The notes beneath the pieces were generated by a model. The model was not told the DNA's origin, ran no database searches, and worked only from the letters and a program-made list of their open reading frames with translations. Positions 8,658 to 17,049 of a stretch of DNA of 64,000 nt are shown here, in pieces. Position 1 is the stretch's first letter; each line of letters begins with the position of its first letter. Source of the DNA: JAFEDN01 sp963832945 (GTDB taxonomy: Bacteria; Pseudomonadota; Gammaproteobacteria; Coxiellales; Coxiellaceae); contig CAWHVV010000007.1 of assembly GCA_963832945.1 (NCBI GenBank), positions 620,001 to 684,000 of the forward strand. Direction: 5' to 3'. The translations under genes and the position numbers were made by a program.

Positions 8658-10268
8658 ATGTCTAAAGATACAACAGAATTAAAATCAAATACATATGTAG
8701 GAGATTTGCGCACAGTTGTGAATTACTCGTGGTACGATGATCCTCACTATCTAAGGATATCTCAACTTGACAATAGATCGATTACTCATATTTCAAAGTA
8801 TTTAAAACATAGATTCATCACTACTTTATATTTAAGAAATTCACATGTTACTCAAGAAATGATTAATGCCATTTTATCCAGTCCTGTTCACACGCTTACT
8901 ATTGATGGGGGGACAATTAAAACCGAAGTAATTAATAGCTTACAAGAGTTAACTGAACTATGTATCTGGGACTACAAAATTCCGGGTCATATAATTCCCC
9001 AGTTCAGAATGCCCTCTCTCTCTTTAAATAAGTGTCAGCTTGGTCCTGAAGAGGCAAAGTTGTTTCTGAACATGCCATGGCTAAAGAGCCTGGATTTAGG
9101 TTCTAACCCCGTAGGTGATGAGGGGGCAAAAACTTTGGCATCACTCATTACGCTTGAGGAGTTGCGATTACAAAAATGTAACATTACTCCTGACGGGGTA
9201 AAAGTTTTTTTAAAGAATAAAACATTAACGACGCTTGATCTATCTGCCAATCCTGTAGGCTATGAAGGACTCCTTGTTCTTTTATCCCTCTCCAATTTAA
9301 TTAATCTGGCATTAGAAACATGTGAAATTAATATTGAGCTTTCAACATCGACCCGTTATACAATTAACCAAAATTTAAAGACGCTAAATTTGAGCCACAA
9401 CTCATTAAAAAATCAAGAAATGATGAGCTTGTTAACATATTGTCCTGGCCTCACTCAAGTTGATTTTGGGTTTATGCAAACCAGTGCTATTGATCTTAAT
9501 ACGATTGTAAAATTTAAAAATTTAAAAATTTTAAAATTAGATAATATTGACTTAACAGATGAAAATGTGCTTGATTTATCGAACCATCCTTTTATAACGG
9601 AATTAAGTTTAATCAGCTGTGGTCTAAGTCCGACAGGGCTTGGTTATTTATCAAAAAATCCTGTTTTGGAGAAGCTTAATTTATCTTATAATAAGAAATT
9701 GCAAGGTGACACGGTAAATAAACATTTTTCCAATTTTCCGGCTTTAACGCATTTGATTTTAAACCACTGTTCTATTAGTGATAAAGCAATCTCTAGTATT
9801 GCCAAAAATCCCCGGCTGCAAAAATTAAATTTTACTAAAAACTCGATTATTCTTAGTTGGGGAATAATTGCCTTAGCTTTAAATGCAAACATAAGTAAGC
9901 TTACTTTTGACTGCGGTGGAATTCCGGATATTTACCTATTATTTTTTTTTGGTAATCGAGCTTTAGATTATTTGAATATATTAGATGATTGGAAAATGCA
10001 CGGTAACAAACTGGGAATTTCAGATTCATTATTTGAAAGGAACCCAATGCAAAAAAAACAACAAGATGAAGCAGAAAAAGAGATACTCTCATCTTGCCTG
10101 CCCTTCCCTCAGGTCTTAATTCCAATTGTGCAAGATTATACGAGAGAATACTCTTATAGTTTTCAATTATTTCACAACCGCCTTTCTAAAGAAGAGAGGC
10201 GTCAATGGGATTCGGTTCTTCCCGAAATAGAAAAAAATTTACCTGAGATAACAAAATTTTTGAAATGA
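8658..10268 (+). CDS. Leucine-rich repeat protein, array copy 4
   Basis: 536 residues; same start context and spacer. Doublets in repeat order: NK, GS, QK, SA, ET, SH, DN, IS and SY. The N-terminus (YVGDLRTVVNYSWYDD) is close to copy 3, while the central repeat LNLSHNSLKNQEMMSL is that of copy 1, so the copy is a mosaic. The C-terminal linker has DDWKMHGNKLGISDSLF. It is otherwise the same product type as its neighbours: an LRR solenoid followed by a short helical tail that may be a protein-interaction module. Confidence 0.9.
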   Translation: MSKDTTELKSNTYVGDLRTVVNYSWYDDPHYLRISQLDNRSITHISKYLKHRFITTLYLRNSHVTQEMINAILSSPVHTLTIDGGTIKTEVINSLQELTELCIWDYKIPGHIIPQFRMPSLSLNKCQLGPEEAKLFLNMPWLKSLDLGSNPVGDEGAKTLASLITLEELRLQKCNITPDGVKVFLKNKTLTTLDLSANPVGYEGLLVLLSLSNLINLALETCEINIELSTSTRYTINQNLKTLNLSHNSLKNQEMMSLLTYCPGLTQVDFGFMQTSAIDLNTIVKFKNLKILKLDNIDLTDENVLDLSNHPFITELSLISCGLSPTGLGYLSKNPVLEKLNLSYNKKLQGDTVNKHFSNFPALTHLILNHCSISDKAISSIAKNPRLQKLNFTKNSIILSWGIIALALNANISKLTFDCGGIPDIYLLFFFGNRALDYLNILDDWKMHGNKLGISDSLFERNPMQKKQQDEAEKEILSSCLPFPQVLIPIVQDYTREYSYSFQLFHNRLSKEERRQWDSVLPEIEKNLPEITKFLK

Positions 10269-10286
10269 TAAAAGAGGTAATCAATA

Positions 10287-11873
10287 ATGTCTAAAGATAC
10301 AACAGAATTAAAATCAAATACAAATGGAGGAAATTTGAAGAGTTTCAAATTTGCGTGGAACAGTGATCCTCACTGTCTACAGGTAACTGAACTTGACAAT
10401 AAAGGGATTATTGATCTTTCAAAGTATTTAAAATTTAGATTCATCACTACTTTATATTTAATAAATTCACATATTACTCAAAAAATGATTAATGCCATTT
10501 TATCCAGCCCTGTTCGCACGCTTATTATTGATGGGGGGAAATTTAAAACCCAAGTAATTAATAGCTTACAAAAATTTGAACTATGTATCTGGGACCTCAA
10601 GATTCCGGGTCATATAATTCCTCAGTTCAAAATGCGCTCTCTCTCTTTAAGACAGTGTCAGCTTGGTCCTGAAGAGGCAAAGTTGTTTCTGGACATGCCA
10701 TGGCTAAAGAGCCTGGATTTAGGTTCTAACCCCTTAGGTGATGAGGGGGCAAAAACTTTGGCATCACTCATTACGCTTGAGGAGTTGCGATTAATAAGAT
10801 GTAACATTACTCCTGACGGGGTAAAAGTCTTTTTAAAGAATAAAACATTAACGACGCTTGATCTAAGTTCAAATCCTGTAGGCTATGAAGGACTACTTGT
10901 TCTTTTATCCCTCTCCAATTTAATTAATCTGGCATTAAGAGCATGTAAAATTAAAATTGAGCTTTCAAAATCGACCCGTTATACAATTAACCAAAATTTA
11001 AAGACGCTAGATTTGAGGCAGAACTCCTTAGAAAATCAAGAAATGATCCGCTTGTTGACATATTGTCCTGCCCTCACTCAAGTTGATTTTGGGTATATAG
11101 AAACCAGTGCTATTGATCTTAATACGATTGTAAAATTTCAAAATTTAAAAATTTTAAAATTAAATAATATTGCCTTAACAGATGAAAATGTGCTTGATTT
11201 ATCGAACCATCCTTTTATAACGGAATTAAGTTTACTCAGCTGTGGTCTAAGCCCGACAGGGCTTGGTTATTTATCAAAAAATCCTGTTTTGGAGAAACTT
11301 GATTTATCTTGTAATAAGAAATTGCAAGGTGACACGGTAAATAAACATTTTTCCAATTTTCCGGCTTTAACGCATTTGATTTTAACCTCCTGTTATATTA
11401 GTGATACAGCAATCTCTAGTATTGCAAGAAATCCCCGGCTGCAAAAATTACAATTTACTAACAACTCGATTATTCTTAGTTGGGGAATAATTGCCTTAGC
11501 TTTAAATGCAAACCTAAGTGAACTTATTTTTGACTGCAATGGAATTCCTGATATTTACCTATTATTTTTTTTGGGTAATCGAGCTTTAGATTATTTTAAT
11601 ATGAACCGTAACTACTCAGACATTTCAGATTTTTTATTTGAAAGGAACCCAATGCAAAAAAAACAACAAGATGAAGCAGAAAAAGTTATACTCTCATCTT
11701 GCCTGCCCTTCCCTCAGGTCTTAATTCCAATTGTGCAAGATTATACGAGAGAATACTCTTATAGTTTTCAACTATTTCACAACCGCCTTTCTAAGGAAAG
11801 GAAGCGTCAATGGGATTCGGTTCTTCCCGAAATAGAAAAAAATTTACCTGAGATAACAAAATTTTTGAAATGA
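10287..11873 (+). CDS. Leucine-rich repeat protein, array copy 5
   Basis: 528 residues, the shortest member. It lacks a few residues in the N-terminal segment and two in the early LQKFELCIWD region, where the others have LQKLTELCIRD. Doublets in repeat order: RQ, GS, IR, SS, RA, RQ, NN, LS and SC. The N-terminus (TNGGNLKSFKFAWNSD) is of the type found in copies 2 and 6. The start uses the standard spacer ribosome binding site. It has the same LRR plus helical-tail architecture, and the indels keep the frame, which argues that the copy is still under selection for protein function. Confidence 0.9.
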   Translation: MSKDTTELKSNTNGGNLKSFKFAWNSDPHCLQVTELDNKGIIDLSKYLKFRFITTLYLINSHITQKMINAILSSPVRTLIIDGGKFKTQVINSLQKFELCIWDLKIPGHIIPQFKMRSLSLRQCQLGPEEAKLFLDMPWLKSLDLGSNPLGDEGAKTLASLITLEELRLIRCNITPDGVKVFLKNKTLTTLDLSSNPVGYEGLLVLLSLSNLINLALRACKIKIELSKSTRYTINQNLKTLDLRQNSLENQEMIRLLTYCPALTQVDFGYIETSAIDLNTIVKFQNLKILKLNNIALTDENVLDLSNHPFITELSLLSCGLSPTGLGYLSKNPVLEKLDLSCNKKLQGDTVNKHFSNFPALTHLILTSCYISDTAISSIARNPRLQKLQFTNNSIILSWGIIALALNANLSELIFDCNGIPDIYLLFFLGNRALDYFNMNRNYSDISDFLFERNPMQKKQQDEAEKVILSSCLPFPQVLIPIVQDYTREYSYSFQLFHNRLSKERKRQWDSVLPEIEKNLPEITKFLK

Positions 11874-11891
11874 TAAAAGAGGTAATCAATA

Positions 11892-13487
11892 ATGTCTAAA
11901 ACAGAATTAAAATCAAATACAAATGGAGGAAACTTGAAGAGTTTCACAATTGGATACTGGGGGGGCAATGGTCCTCACTTTCTAGAGATAATTAAACTCG
12001 ACAATAAAGGGATTACTGGTCTTACAAAGTATTTAAAATTCAGATTCATCACTAATTTATATTTAACAAATCCACATATTACTCAAGAAATGATTAATGC
12101 CATTTTATCCAGTCCTGTTCGCACGCTTATTATTGATGGGGGGACATTTAAAACCGAAGTAATTAATAGCTTACAAAAGTTAACTGAACTATGTATCCGG
12201 GACCACAAGATTCCGGGTCATATAATTCCTCAGTTCAGAATGCCCTCTCTCTCTTTAAAAAAGTGTCAGCTTGGTCCTGAAGAGGCAAAGTTGTTTCTGA
12301 ATATGCCATGGCTAAAGAGCCTGAATTTAAGTAATAACCCCTTGTTAGGTGATGAGGGGGCAAAAACTTTGGCATCACTCATTACGCTTGAGGAGTTGCG
12401 ATTACCAAGATGTAACATTAGTACTGACGGGGTAAAAGTCTTTTTAAATAATAAAACATTAACGACGCTTGAGCTGTCTGACAATCCTGTAGGCTATGAA
12501 GGACTACTTGTTCTTTTATCCCTCTCCAATTTAATTAATCTGGCATTAGGAACATGTGAAATTAAAATTGAGCTTTCAAAATCGACCCGTTATACAATTA
12601 ACCAAAATTTAAAGACGCTAGATTTGAAGGAGAACTCCTTAGAAAATCAAGAAATGATCAGCTTGTTGACATATTGTCCTGCCCTCACTCAAGTTGATTT
12701 TGGGTTTATGAAAATTAGTGCTATTGATCTTAATACAATTGTAAAATTTCAAAATTTAAAAATTTTAAAATTAGGTGGTATTGCCTTAACAGATGAAAAT
12801 GTTCTTGATTTATCGAACCATCTTTTTATAACGGAATTAAGTTTACCCGGCTGTGGTCTAAGTCCGACAGGGCTTGGTTATTTATCAAAAAATCCTGTTT
12901 TGGAGAAGCTTATGTTATCTTGTAATGAGAAATTGCAAGGTGACGCGGTAAATAAACATTTTTCCAATTTTCCGGCTTTAACGCAATTGATTTTAAGATC
13001 CTGTTATATTAGTGATACAGCAATCTCTAGTATTGCAAAAAATCCCCGGCTTAAAAAATTAGATTTTTCTGATAACTTTACCACACTTAGTTGGGGAATA
13101 ATTGCCTTAGCTTTAAATGCAAACCTAAGTGAGCTTACTTTTGACTGCAATGGAATTCAGGATATTTATCTATTCTTTTTTTTGGGTAACCGAGCTTTAG
13201 ATTATTTGGATATGCACGGTAACCACTCAGAAATTTCAGATTTATTATTGGAAAGAAACTCAATGCAAAAAAAACAACAGGATAAAACAGAAAAAGATAT
13301 ACTCTCATCTTGCCTGCCCTTCCCTCAGGTCTTAATTCCAATTGTGCAAGATTATACGAGAGAATACTCTTATCGTTATCGATTATTTCGCAAACGCCTT
13401 TCTGAGGAAGGGAGGCGTCAATGGAATTCGGTTCTTCCCGAAATAGAAAAAAATTTACCTGAGATAAAAAAATTTTTGAAACGATAG
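11892..13487 (+). CDS. Leucine-rich repeat protein, array copy 6 (last)
   Basis: 531 residues; the N-terminal MSKDTTELKS of the others is shortened to MSKTELKS. Doublets in repeat order: KK, SN, PR, SD, GT, KE, GG, PG and SC. It shares the extra leucine (NPLLGDEG) and the MHGNHSEISDLLLERNSM tail with copy 2. It is the most diverged at the extreme C-terminus (YRYRLFRKRLSEEG, ending KFLKR), as expected for an edge copy less often homogenised by recombination. It ends just before the 59-bp palindrome that closes the inserted block. Confidence 0.9.
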   Translation: MSKTELKSNTNGGNLKSFTIGYWGGNGPHFLEIIKLDNKGITGLTKYLKFRFITNLYLTNPHITQEMINAILSSPVRTLIIDGGTFKTEVINSLQKLTELCIRDHKIPGHIIPQFRMPSLSLKKCQLGPEEAKLFLNMPWLKSLNLSNNPLLGDEGAKTLASLITLEELRLPRCNISTDGVKVFLNNKTLTTLELSDNPVGYEGLLVLLSLSNLINLALGTCEIKIELSKSTRYTINQNLKTLDLKENSLENQEMISLLTYCPALTQVDFGFMKISAIDLNTIVKFQNLKILKLGGIALTDENVLDLSNHLFITELSLPGCGLSPTGLGYLSKNPVLEKLMLSCNEKLQGDAVNKHFSNFPALTQLILRSCYISDTAISSIAKNPRLKKLDFSDNFTTLSWGIIALALNANLSELTFDCNGIQDIYLFFFLGNRALDYLDMHGNHSEISDLLLERNSMQKKQQDKTEKDILSSCLPFPQVLIPIVQDYTREYSYRYRLFRKRLSEEGRRQWNSVLPEIEKNLPEIKKFLKR

Positions 13488-13504
13488 CGGCAAATAGTTA
13501 TCTA

Positions 13505-13563
13505 AGGACCCTCGCATAAATAACTTTGATGCCAATTGTCAAAGTTATTTATGCGAGGGTCCT
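13505..13563. terminator. Long perfect hairpin closing the LRR block
   Basis: Two 25-bp arms (AGGACCCTCGCATAAATAAC... and its complement) enclose a ~9-bp loop. It lies between the convergent last LRR gene and the thioesterase gene. It probably acts as a bidirectional transcription terminator, although no T-run follows. The right arm also encodes the last residues (RTLA and stop) of the thioesterase, so the element came to lie inside the gene's end. Confidence 0.6.
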
Positions 13564-13953
13564 AACGATCGCCCGCGGACGATTGTTTTCATCAACGGCC
13601 ACAAAGGTAAAGATCCCTTCTGTCACTTGCCGGCTTTGCAGGTCGGCGGGTGAAATCACCCAGGATTCTATTTTAATCTGAATAGAGGTATTACCCAGCT
13701 TGTACAGGCTGACATAGCAACTCAACAATTCCCCTACTTTTACCGGCGAAATAAACGACATGGCGTTAATCGCCATGGTCACTGCCCGGCCTTTGGTATA
13801 TTTCAACGCATAACTGGCGCCCGCCAGATCCATTTGCGAGACTACCCATCCTCCAAAAATATCGCCATTCGCATTGGTATCGGCAGGCATGGCGATGGTG
13901 CGAACTTCCAGCTCACCCTGCGGCTTTTTATTGGGATTTTCTTCTCTTGGCAT
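13549..13953 (-). CDS. yciA: YciA-type acyl-CoA thioesterase
   Basis: Hotdog-fold cytosolic thioesterase, 134 residues, hydrolysing acyl-CoA to free acid and CoA. The family signature is clear: MPADTNANGDIFGGWVVSQMDLAG contains the conserved Asn and Asp of the active-site region, and AVTMAINAMSFISPVKVGE follows. The C-terminal residues RTLA and the stop are encoded by the adjacent 59-bp palindrome, so the natural end has been replaced. The ancestral 3' end is still visible at 3461-3500. It starts 3 bp after the doxX-like frame ends, suggesting an operon with it. Confidence 0.88.
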   Translation of the reverse strand: MPREENPNKKPQGELEVRTIAMPADTNANGDIFGGWVVSQMDLAGASYALKYTKGRAVTMAINAMSFISPVKVGELLSCYVSLYKLGNTSIQIKIESWVISPADLQSRQVTEGIFTFVAVDENNRPRAIVRTLA

Positions 13954-13955
13954 GT

Positions 13956-14430
13956 TTATCTCTTATTTTTTAATTTTAAATGATGACCATGACGCAGATG
14001 CAACCAGTGGTCGATGGAAAAGCGGCCGGAACCGTGCAGCATTAATAACATCAACAACATTTCCCATGCCATTTGCTGGTTAAAGTTGGTAGTGCCTTCG
14101 GGTGTCCAGATAAAATTAGTATAATACATGGTAAAGAAGTTAAAAATGAAGAAAAGAAAAATAATAATGCGCCCGCCAAGCCCCAGGATCAAAAGAATCG
14201 ACAAAATAATTTCAGCAGCGATGATTAATCCCGCGGTGAAAGTTGGAGAAACCACATAGTAATCTCTCAATTAATCGGACTGTACCATCCCAGTTTTGCA
14301 GCTTCGCCCAACCGTCCAGTAAAAAAATTTGCGCCACCCAAATACGCGCAATTAAATCGCCGAGCGGAATTAACATGTTGAGCAGCCATAAAAAAGGCCG
14401 AATAATTATTGCGATGGTTTTAACAAACAT
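13956..14430 (-). pseudogene. DoxX-family membrane protein, frameshifted
   Basis: The N-terminal part (from 14430: MFVKTIAIIIRPFLWLLNML, then VAQIFLLDGWAKLQNWDGTV) and the C-terminal part (RDYYVVSPTFTAGLIIAAEI, then ILGLGGR and a second hydrophobic stretch) together give one DoxX-like four-helix membrane protein. They are in different frames. The shift lies near 14265-14272, where TVRLIER continues as RDYYVV in the other frame. DoxX-family proteins are small inner-membrane proteins linked to redox or sulfur metabolism. The frameshift could be a real inactivation or a sequencing error; no slippery heptamer is evident. It sits between uvrB and yciA in the same direction. Confidence 0.72.
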
Positions 14431-14507
14431 AAAAAATCCTTTTGATGAATCAATTCATATATATATTCTTCAGCAATTAACTCCTGTGGTCAAGAAGACT
14501 CATCCGA

Positions 14508-16526
14508 CTAATCTTCCACTTCCAGAATGCCTTTGCGGATATGCAGGATTTTATCGCGGATTTGCGCGGCCTTTTCAAATTCCAGATTCTTTGCCGCTGT
14601 TAACATCTCTTCTTCCAGGATGCGGAGGCGTTTGTTGAGTTCAGCGGGAGCCAGGGCCATGTATTCCGCGGAGTCTTCGGCAATTTGTTGCGCTCTGCCA
14701 AAACCTCCGCCCTGCGGGGCTCTTTCCCGGGCTCCTTCCAGCATATCATGCACCGCCTTGACAATTCCGCGGGGAGTAATGCCGTGCTCTTTATTATAGG
14801 CGGCCTGTTTGGCGCGCCGCCGATCGGTTTCCGCAAGCGCTTTCTGGATTGAACCGGTTATCCTGTCCGCGTACAAAATCGCCTTACCGTGTAGATGACG
14901 GGCCGCGCGGCCAATGGTCTGGATCAGAGAGCGCTCCGAGCGTAAAAAACCTTCTTTATCCGCATCCAGAATCGCTACCAGCGACACTTCGGGAATATCC
15001 AGACCTTCACGGAGCAAATTAATGCCTACCAAAACATCAAATTCACCCAACCGTAAATCGCGGATAATTTCTACCCGTTCAACGGTGTCGATGTCTGAAT
15101 GCAGATAACGGACCCGCACGAGGTGTTCGCTGAGATATTCAGTTAGGTCCTCTGCCATTCGCTTGGTCAGCGTACTGACCAGCGTGCGTTCATTGACGGC
15201 AGCGCGCTTTTTAACTTCAGAAAGCAGGTCATCGACCTGGGCGCCCACAGGCCGGATTTCTACTTCCGGATCCAACAATCCCGTAGGACGAACCAATAAT
15301 TCGGCGATATCCTGCGAATGCTGACCCTCATAAGGCCCCGGCGTTGCTGAAACAAAAATAGTTTGGGGCGTGAGCGCTTCAAATTCGTCAAAACGCAGAG
15401 GACGGTTATCCAGCGCCGAGGGCAGCCGAAATCCAAAGTTCACCAGATTTTCCTTGCGCGCCCGGTCGCCGAGATACATTCCGCCAATTTGCGGAATAGT
15501 GACGTGCGACTCATCAATAAACAGTAAGGCGTCTGGTGGCAGGTAATCAAATAACGTCGGCGGCGGTTCTCCGGCAGAGCGTCCGGAGAGATAACGCGAA
15601 TAATTTTCAATGCCGGAGCAATAACCCATTTCCACCATCATTTCGATATCAAATTGAGTGCGCTGCTCAAGCCGTTGTCTTTCCACCAGTTTATTAGCCT
15701 GCTCCAGCTGCAACAGGCGCTCCTTCAACTCTACTTTAATTTCTTCGATGGCTTTTAATACGCGTTCTCGAGGGGTTACATAATGAGTTTTCGGAAAAAT
15801 CGTGATGCGGGGAATTTTAGCGATAATATTATTCGTCAGTGGATCAAAATAACTGACGTTTTCCACCTCGTCATCAAATAATTCAATTCGGATGGCGTCT
15901 TTTTCCGAATCCGCGGGAAAAATATCAATAACGTCACCGCGAACGCGATAGGTAGCCCGCTGAAGCACGGCATCATTGCGCGTATATTGAAGCTCTGCCA
16001 AACGGTGCAAAATTTGCCGTTGATCGACCCGATCACCGCGGCTGATATGCAATACCATACTTAAATACGCCTCTGGATCGCCTAACCCGTAAATAGCTGA
16101 AACCGTGGCGACGATCGCCGTATCCCGGCGTTCCAATAAAGCCTTGGTGGCCGACAAACGCATTTGTTCAATATGTTCGTTGATGGAAGCGTCTTTTTCT
16201 ATATACGTATCTGTACTGGGAACGTAGGCCTCGGGTTGATAGTAATCATAATAGGAAACAAAGTATTCGATCGCATTATTCGGAAAAAATTCGCGCAATT
16301 CCGCATAAAACTGCGCAGCGAGGGTTTTATTAGGCGCCAGAATCAAAGCCGGACGCTGTAGCGCCTGAATGACGTTAGCGATAGTGAAAGTCTTTCCGGA
16401 ACCGGTGACACCAAGCAAAGTTTGATAAGCCAACCCCGATTCCAGCCCCTCTATGAGCTGATTGATCGCTCGCGGTTGATCCCCGCTGGGCTTAAAGACG
16501 CTTTTTAACTCAAATGGCTTGCTCAT
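14508..16526 (-). CDS. uvrB: Excinuclease ABC subunit B
   Basis: Damage-loading helicase-like subunit of nucleotide excision repair, 672 residues, the normal length. Visible features: Walker A GVTGSGKT at residues 39-46; the beta-hairpin that inserts between the strands (YYDYYQPEAYVPSTDTYIEK, ~92-111); the Walker B box LLFIDESH; helicase motifs including GINLLREGLDIPEVSLV and QTIGRAARH; and the C-terminal UVR domain (LEFEKAAQIRDKI) that contacts UvrA/UvrC. No Shine-Dalgarno is found, and a TATAAT box ends only 6 bp before the ATG, so the mRNA may be leaderless. Confidence 0.97.
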   Translation of the reverse strand: MSKPFELKSVFKPSGDQPRAINQLIEGLESGLAYQTLLGVTGSGKTFTIANVIQALQRPALILAPNKTLAAQFYAELREFFPNNAIEYFVSYYDYYQPEAYVPSTDTYIEKDASINEHIEQMRLSATKALLERRDTAIVATVSAIYGLGDPEAYLSMVLHISRGDRVDQRQILHRLAELQYTRNDAVLQRATYRVRGDVIDIFPADSEKDAIRIELFDDEVENVSYFDPLTNNIIAKIPRITIFPKTHYVTPRERVLKAIEEIKVELKERLLQLEQANKLVERQRLEQRTQFDIEMMVEMGYCSGIENYSRYLSGRSAGEPPPTLFDYLPPDALLFIDESHVTIPQIGGMYLGDRARKENLVNFGFRLPSALDNRPLRFDEFEALTPQTIFVSATPGPYEGQHSQDIAELLVRPTGLLDPEVEIRPVGAQVDDLLSEVKKRAAVNERTLVSTLTKRMAEDLTEYLSEHLVRVRYLHSDIDTVERVEIIRDLRLGEFDVLVGINLLREGLDIPEVSLVAILDADKEGFLRSERSLIQTIGRAARHLHGKAILYADRITGSIQKALAETDRRRAKQAAYNKEHGITPRGIVKAVHDMLEGARERAPQGGGFGRAQQIAEDSAEYMALAPAELNKRLRILEEEMLTAAKNLEFEKAAQIRDKILHIRKGILEVED

Positions 16527-16532
16527 GCGGAT

Positions 16533-16562
16533 ATTATAACTGATAGCTCATCAGATTTATAA
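16533..16562 (-). promoter_or_regulatory. Candidate uvrB promoter directly abutting the start codon
   Basis: On the minus strand the -10-like box TATAAT is followed by ATCCGC and then the ATG. A -35-like TTATAA lies 18 bp upstream of the -10. Transcription would begin at or next to the start codon. No purine-rich ribosome binding site is present. Confidence 0.45.
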
Positions 16563-16625
16563 TTAAACCTCGCGCTTTACTCTGTTGGTTAGATATTGTA
16601 ATATAAATTTTTATTAAACGGATAA

Positions 16626-17039
16626 ATGATGCTAAAAAAGCCGGGGGATTTTTGCTTATTAGCCTGCACGGGAATATTTTTTTTCTGTTCTGCAGCTTAT
16701 CCCGGCGGTACTCCTACCATGATTACCAATAGACATCATCCCGAAGAATTTATCAAAACCATTCAAAATGATCCCGCGGCGGGGAAAAAAATATATCAGC
16801 AGTTTTGTTCTACCTGCCATGACAGGGATCCCGGCGTCGATGTTGGCGCCCCCCGGAAAGGTGTGGTTAAAGACTGGACTTCGCGCATGAAAAAAGGAAT
16901 AGACGGATTGTTAACCGTCACCATCGCCGGGATTAATCAAATGCCCCCAAGAGGTGGCTGTTTTGAATGCAGCGATGCACAATTACGCGCAGCTATCGTC
17001 TATATGCTGCCTGTTTCTAAAAAAAATCACCCCCAATAA
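16626..17039 (+). CDS. Cytochrome c5-like periplasmic monohaem protein
   Basis: 137 residues with an N-terminal hydrophobic signal sequence (CLLACTGIFFFCSAAYPGG). The haem c site is CSTCH, within FCSTCHDRDPGVDVGAP, and the axial Met is in NQMPPRGGC. The extra cysteine pair after the Met (CFEC) is typical of the cytochrome c5 group. It would act as a small electron carrier in the periplasm. ATG-ATG doublet at the start; either may be used. It precedes the aminotransferase gene by 10 bp in the same direction, a spacing that suggests co-transcription although the functions are unrelated. Confidence 0.88.
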   Translation: MMLKKPGDFCLLACTGIFFFCSAAYPGGTPTMITNRHHPEEFIKTIQNDPAAGKKIYQQFCSTCHDRDPGVDVGAPRKGVVKDWTSRMKKGIDGLLTVTIAGINQMPPRGGCFECSDAQLRAAIVYMLPVSKKNHPQ

Positions 17040-17049
17040 AGGAAATTTT

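Noticed and set aside
3771..13487. Diversity-generating retroelement as the source of LRR variation
   Set aside because: Some doublets look adenine-directed (e.g. AAAAAG-like sites), but others vary G/T/C or G/C with no A among the variants. There is no reverse transcriptase or template repeat in the window.
3771..13487. CRISPR-like or simple tandem repeat array
   Set aside because: The ~1.6-kb period is that of full genes with start codons and ribosome binding sites; no short repeat-spacer structure is seen anywhere in the window.
14243..14638. Plus-strand frames over the doxX/uvrB end
   Set aside because: They run antisense to uvrB and doxX, which have clear family matches; no independent support.
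16540..16562. LexA/SOS box upstream of uvrB (CTG...CAG)
   Set aside because: The spacing is 9 bp, not 10, and the interior lacks the AT pattern. It overlaps the promoter by chance symmetry only.
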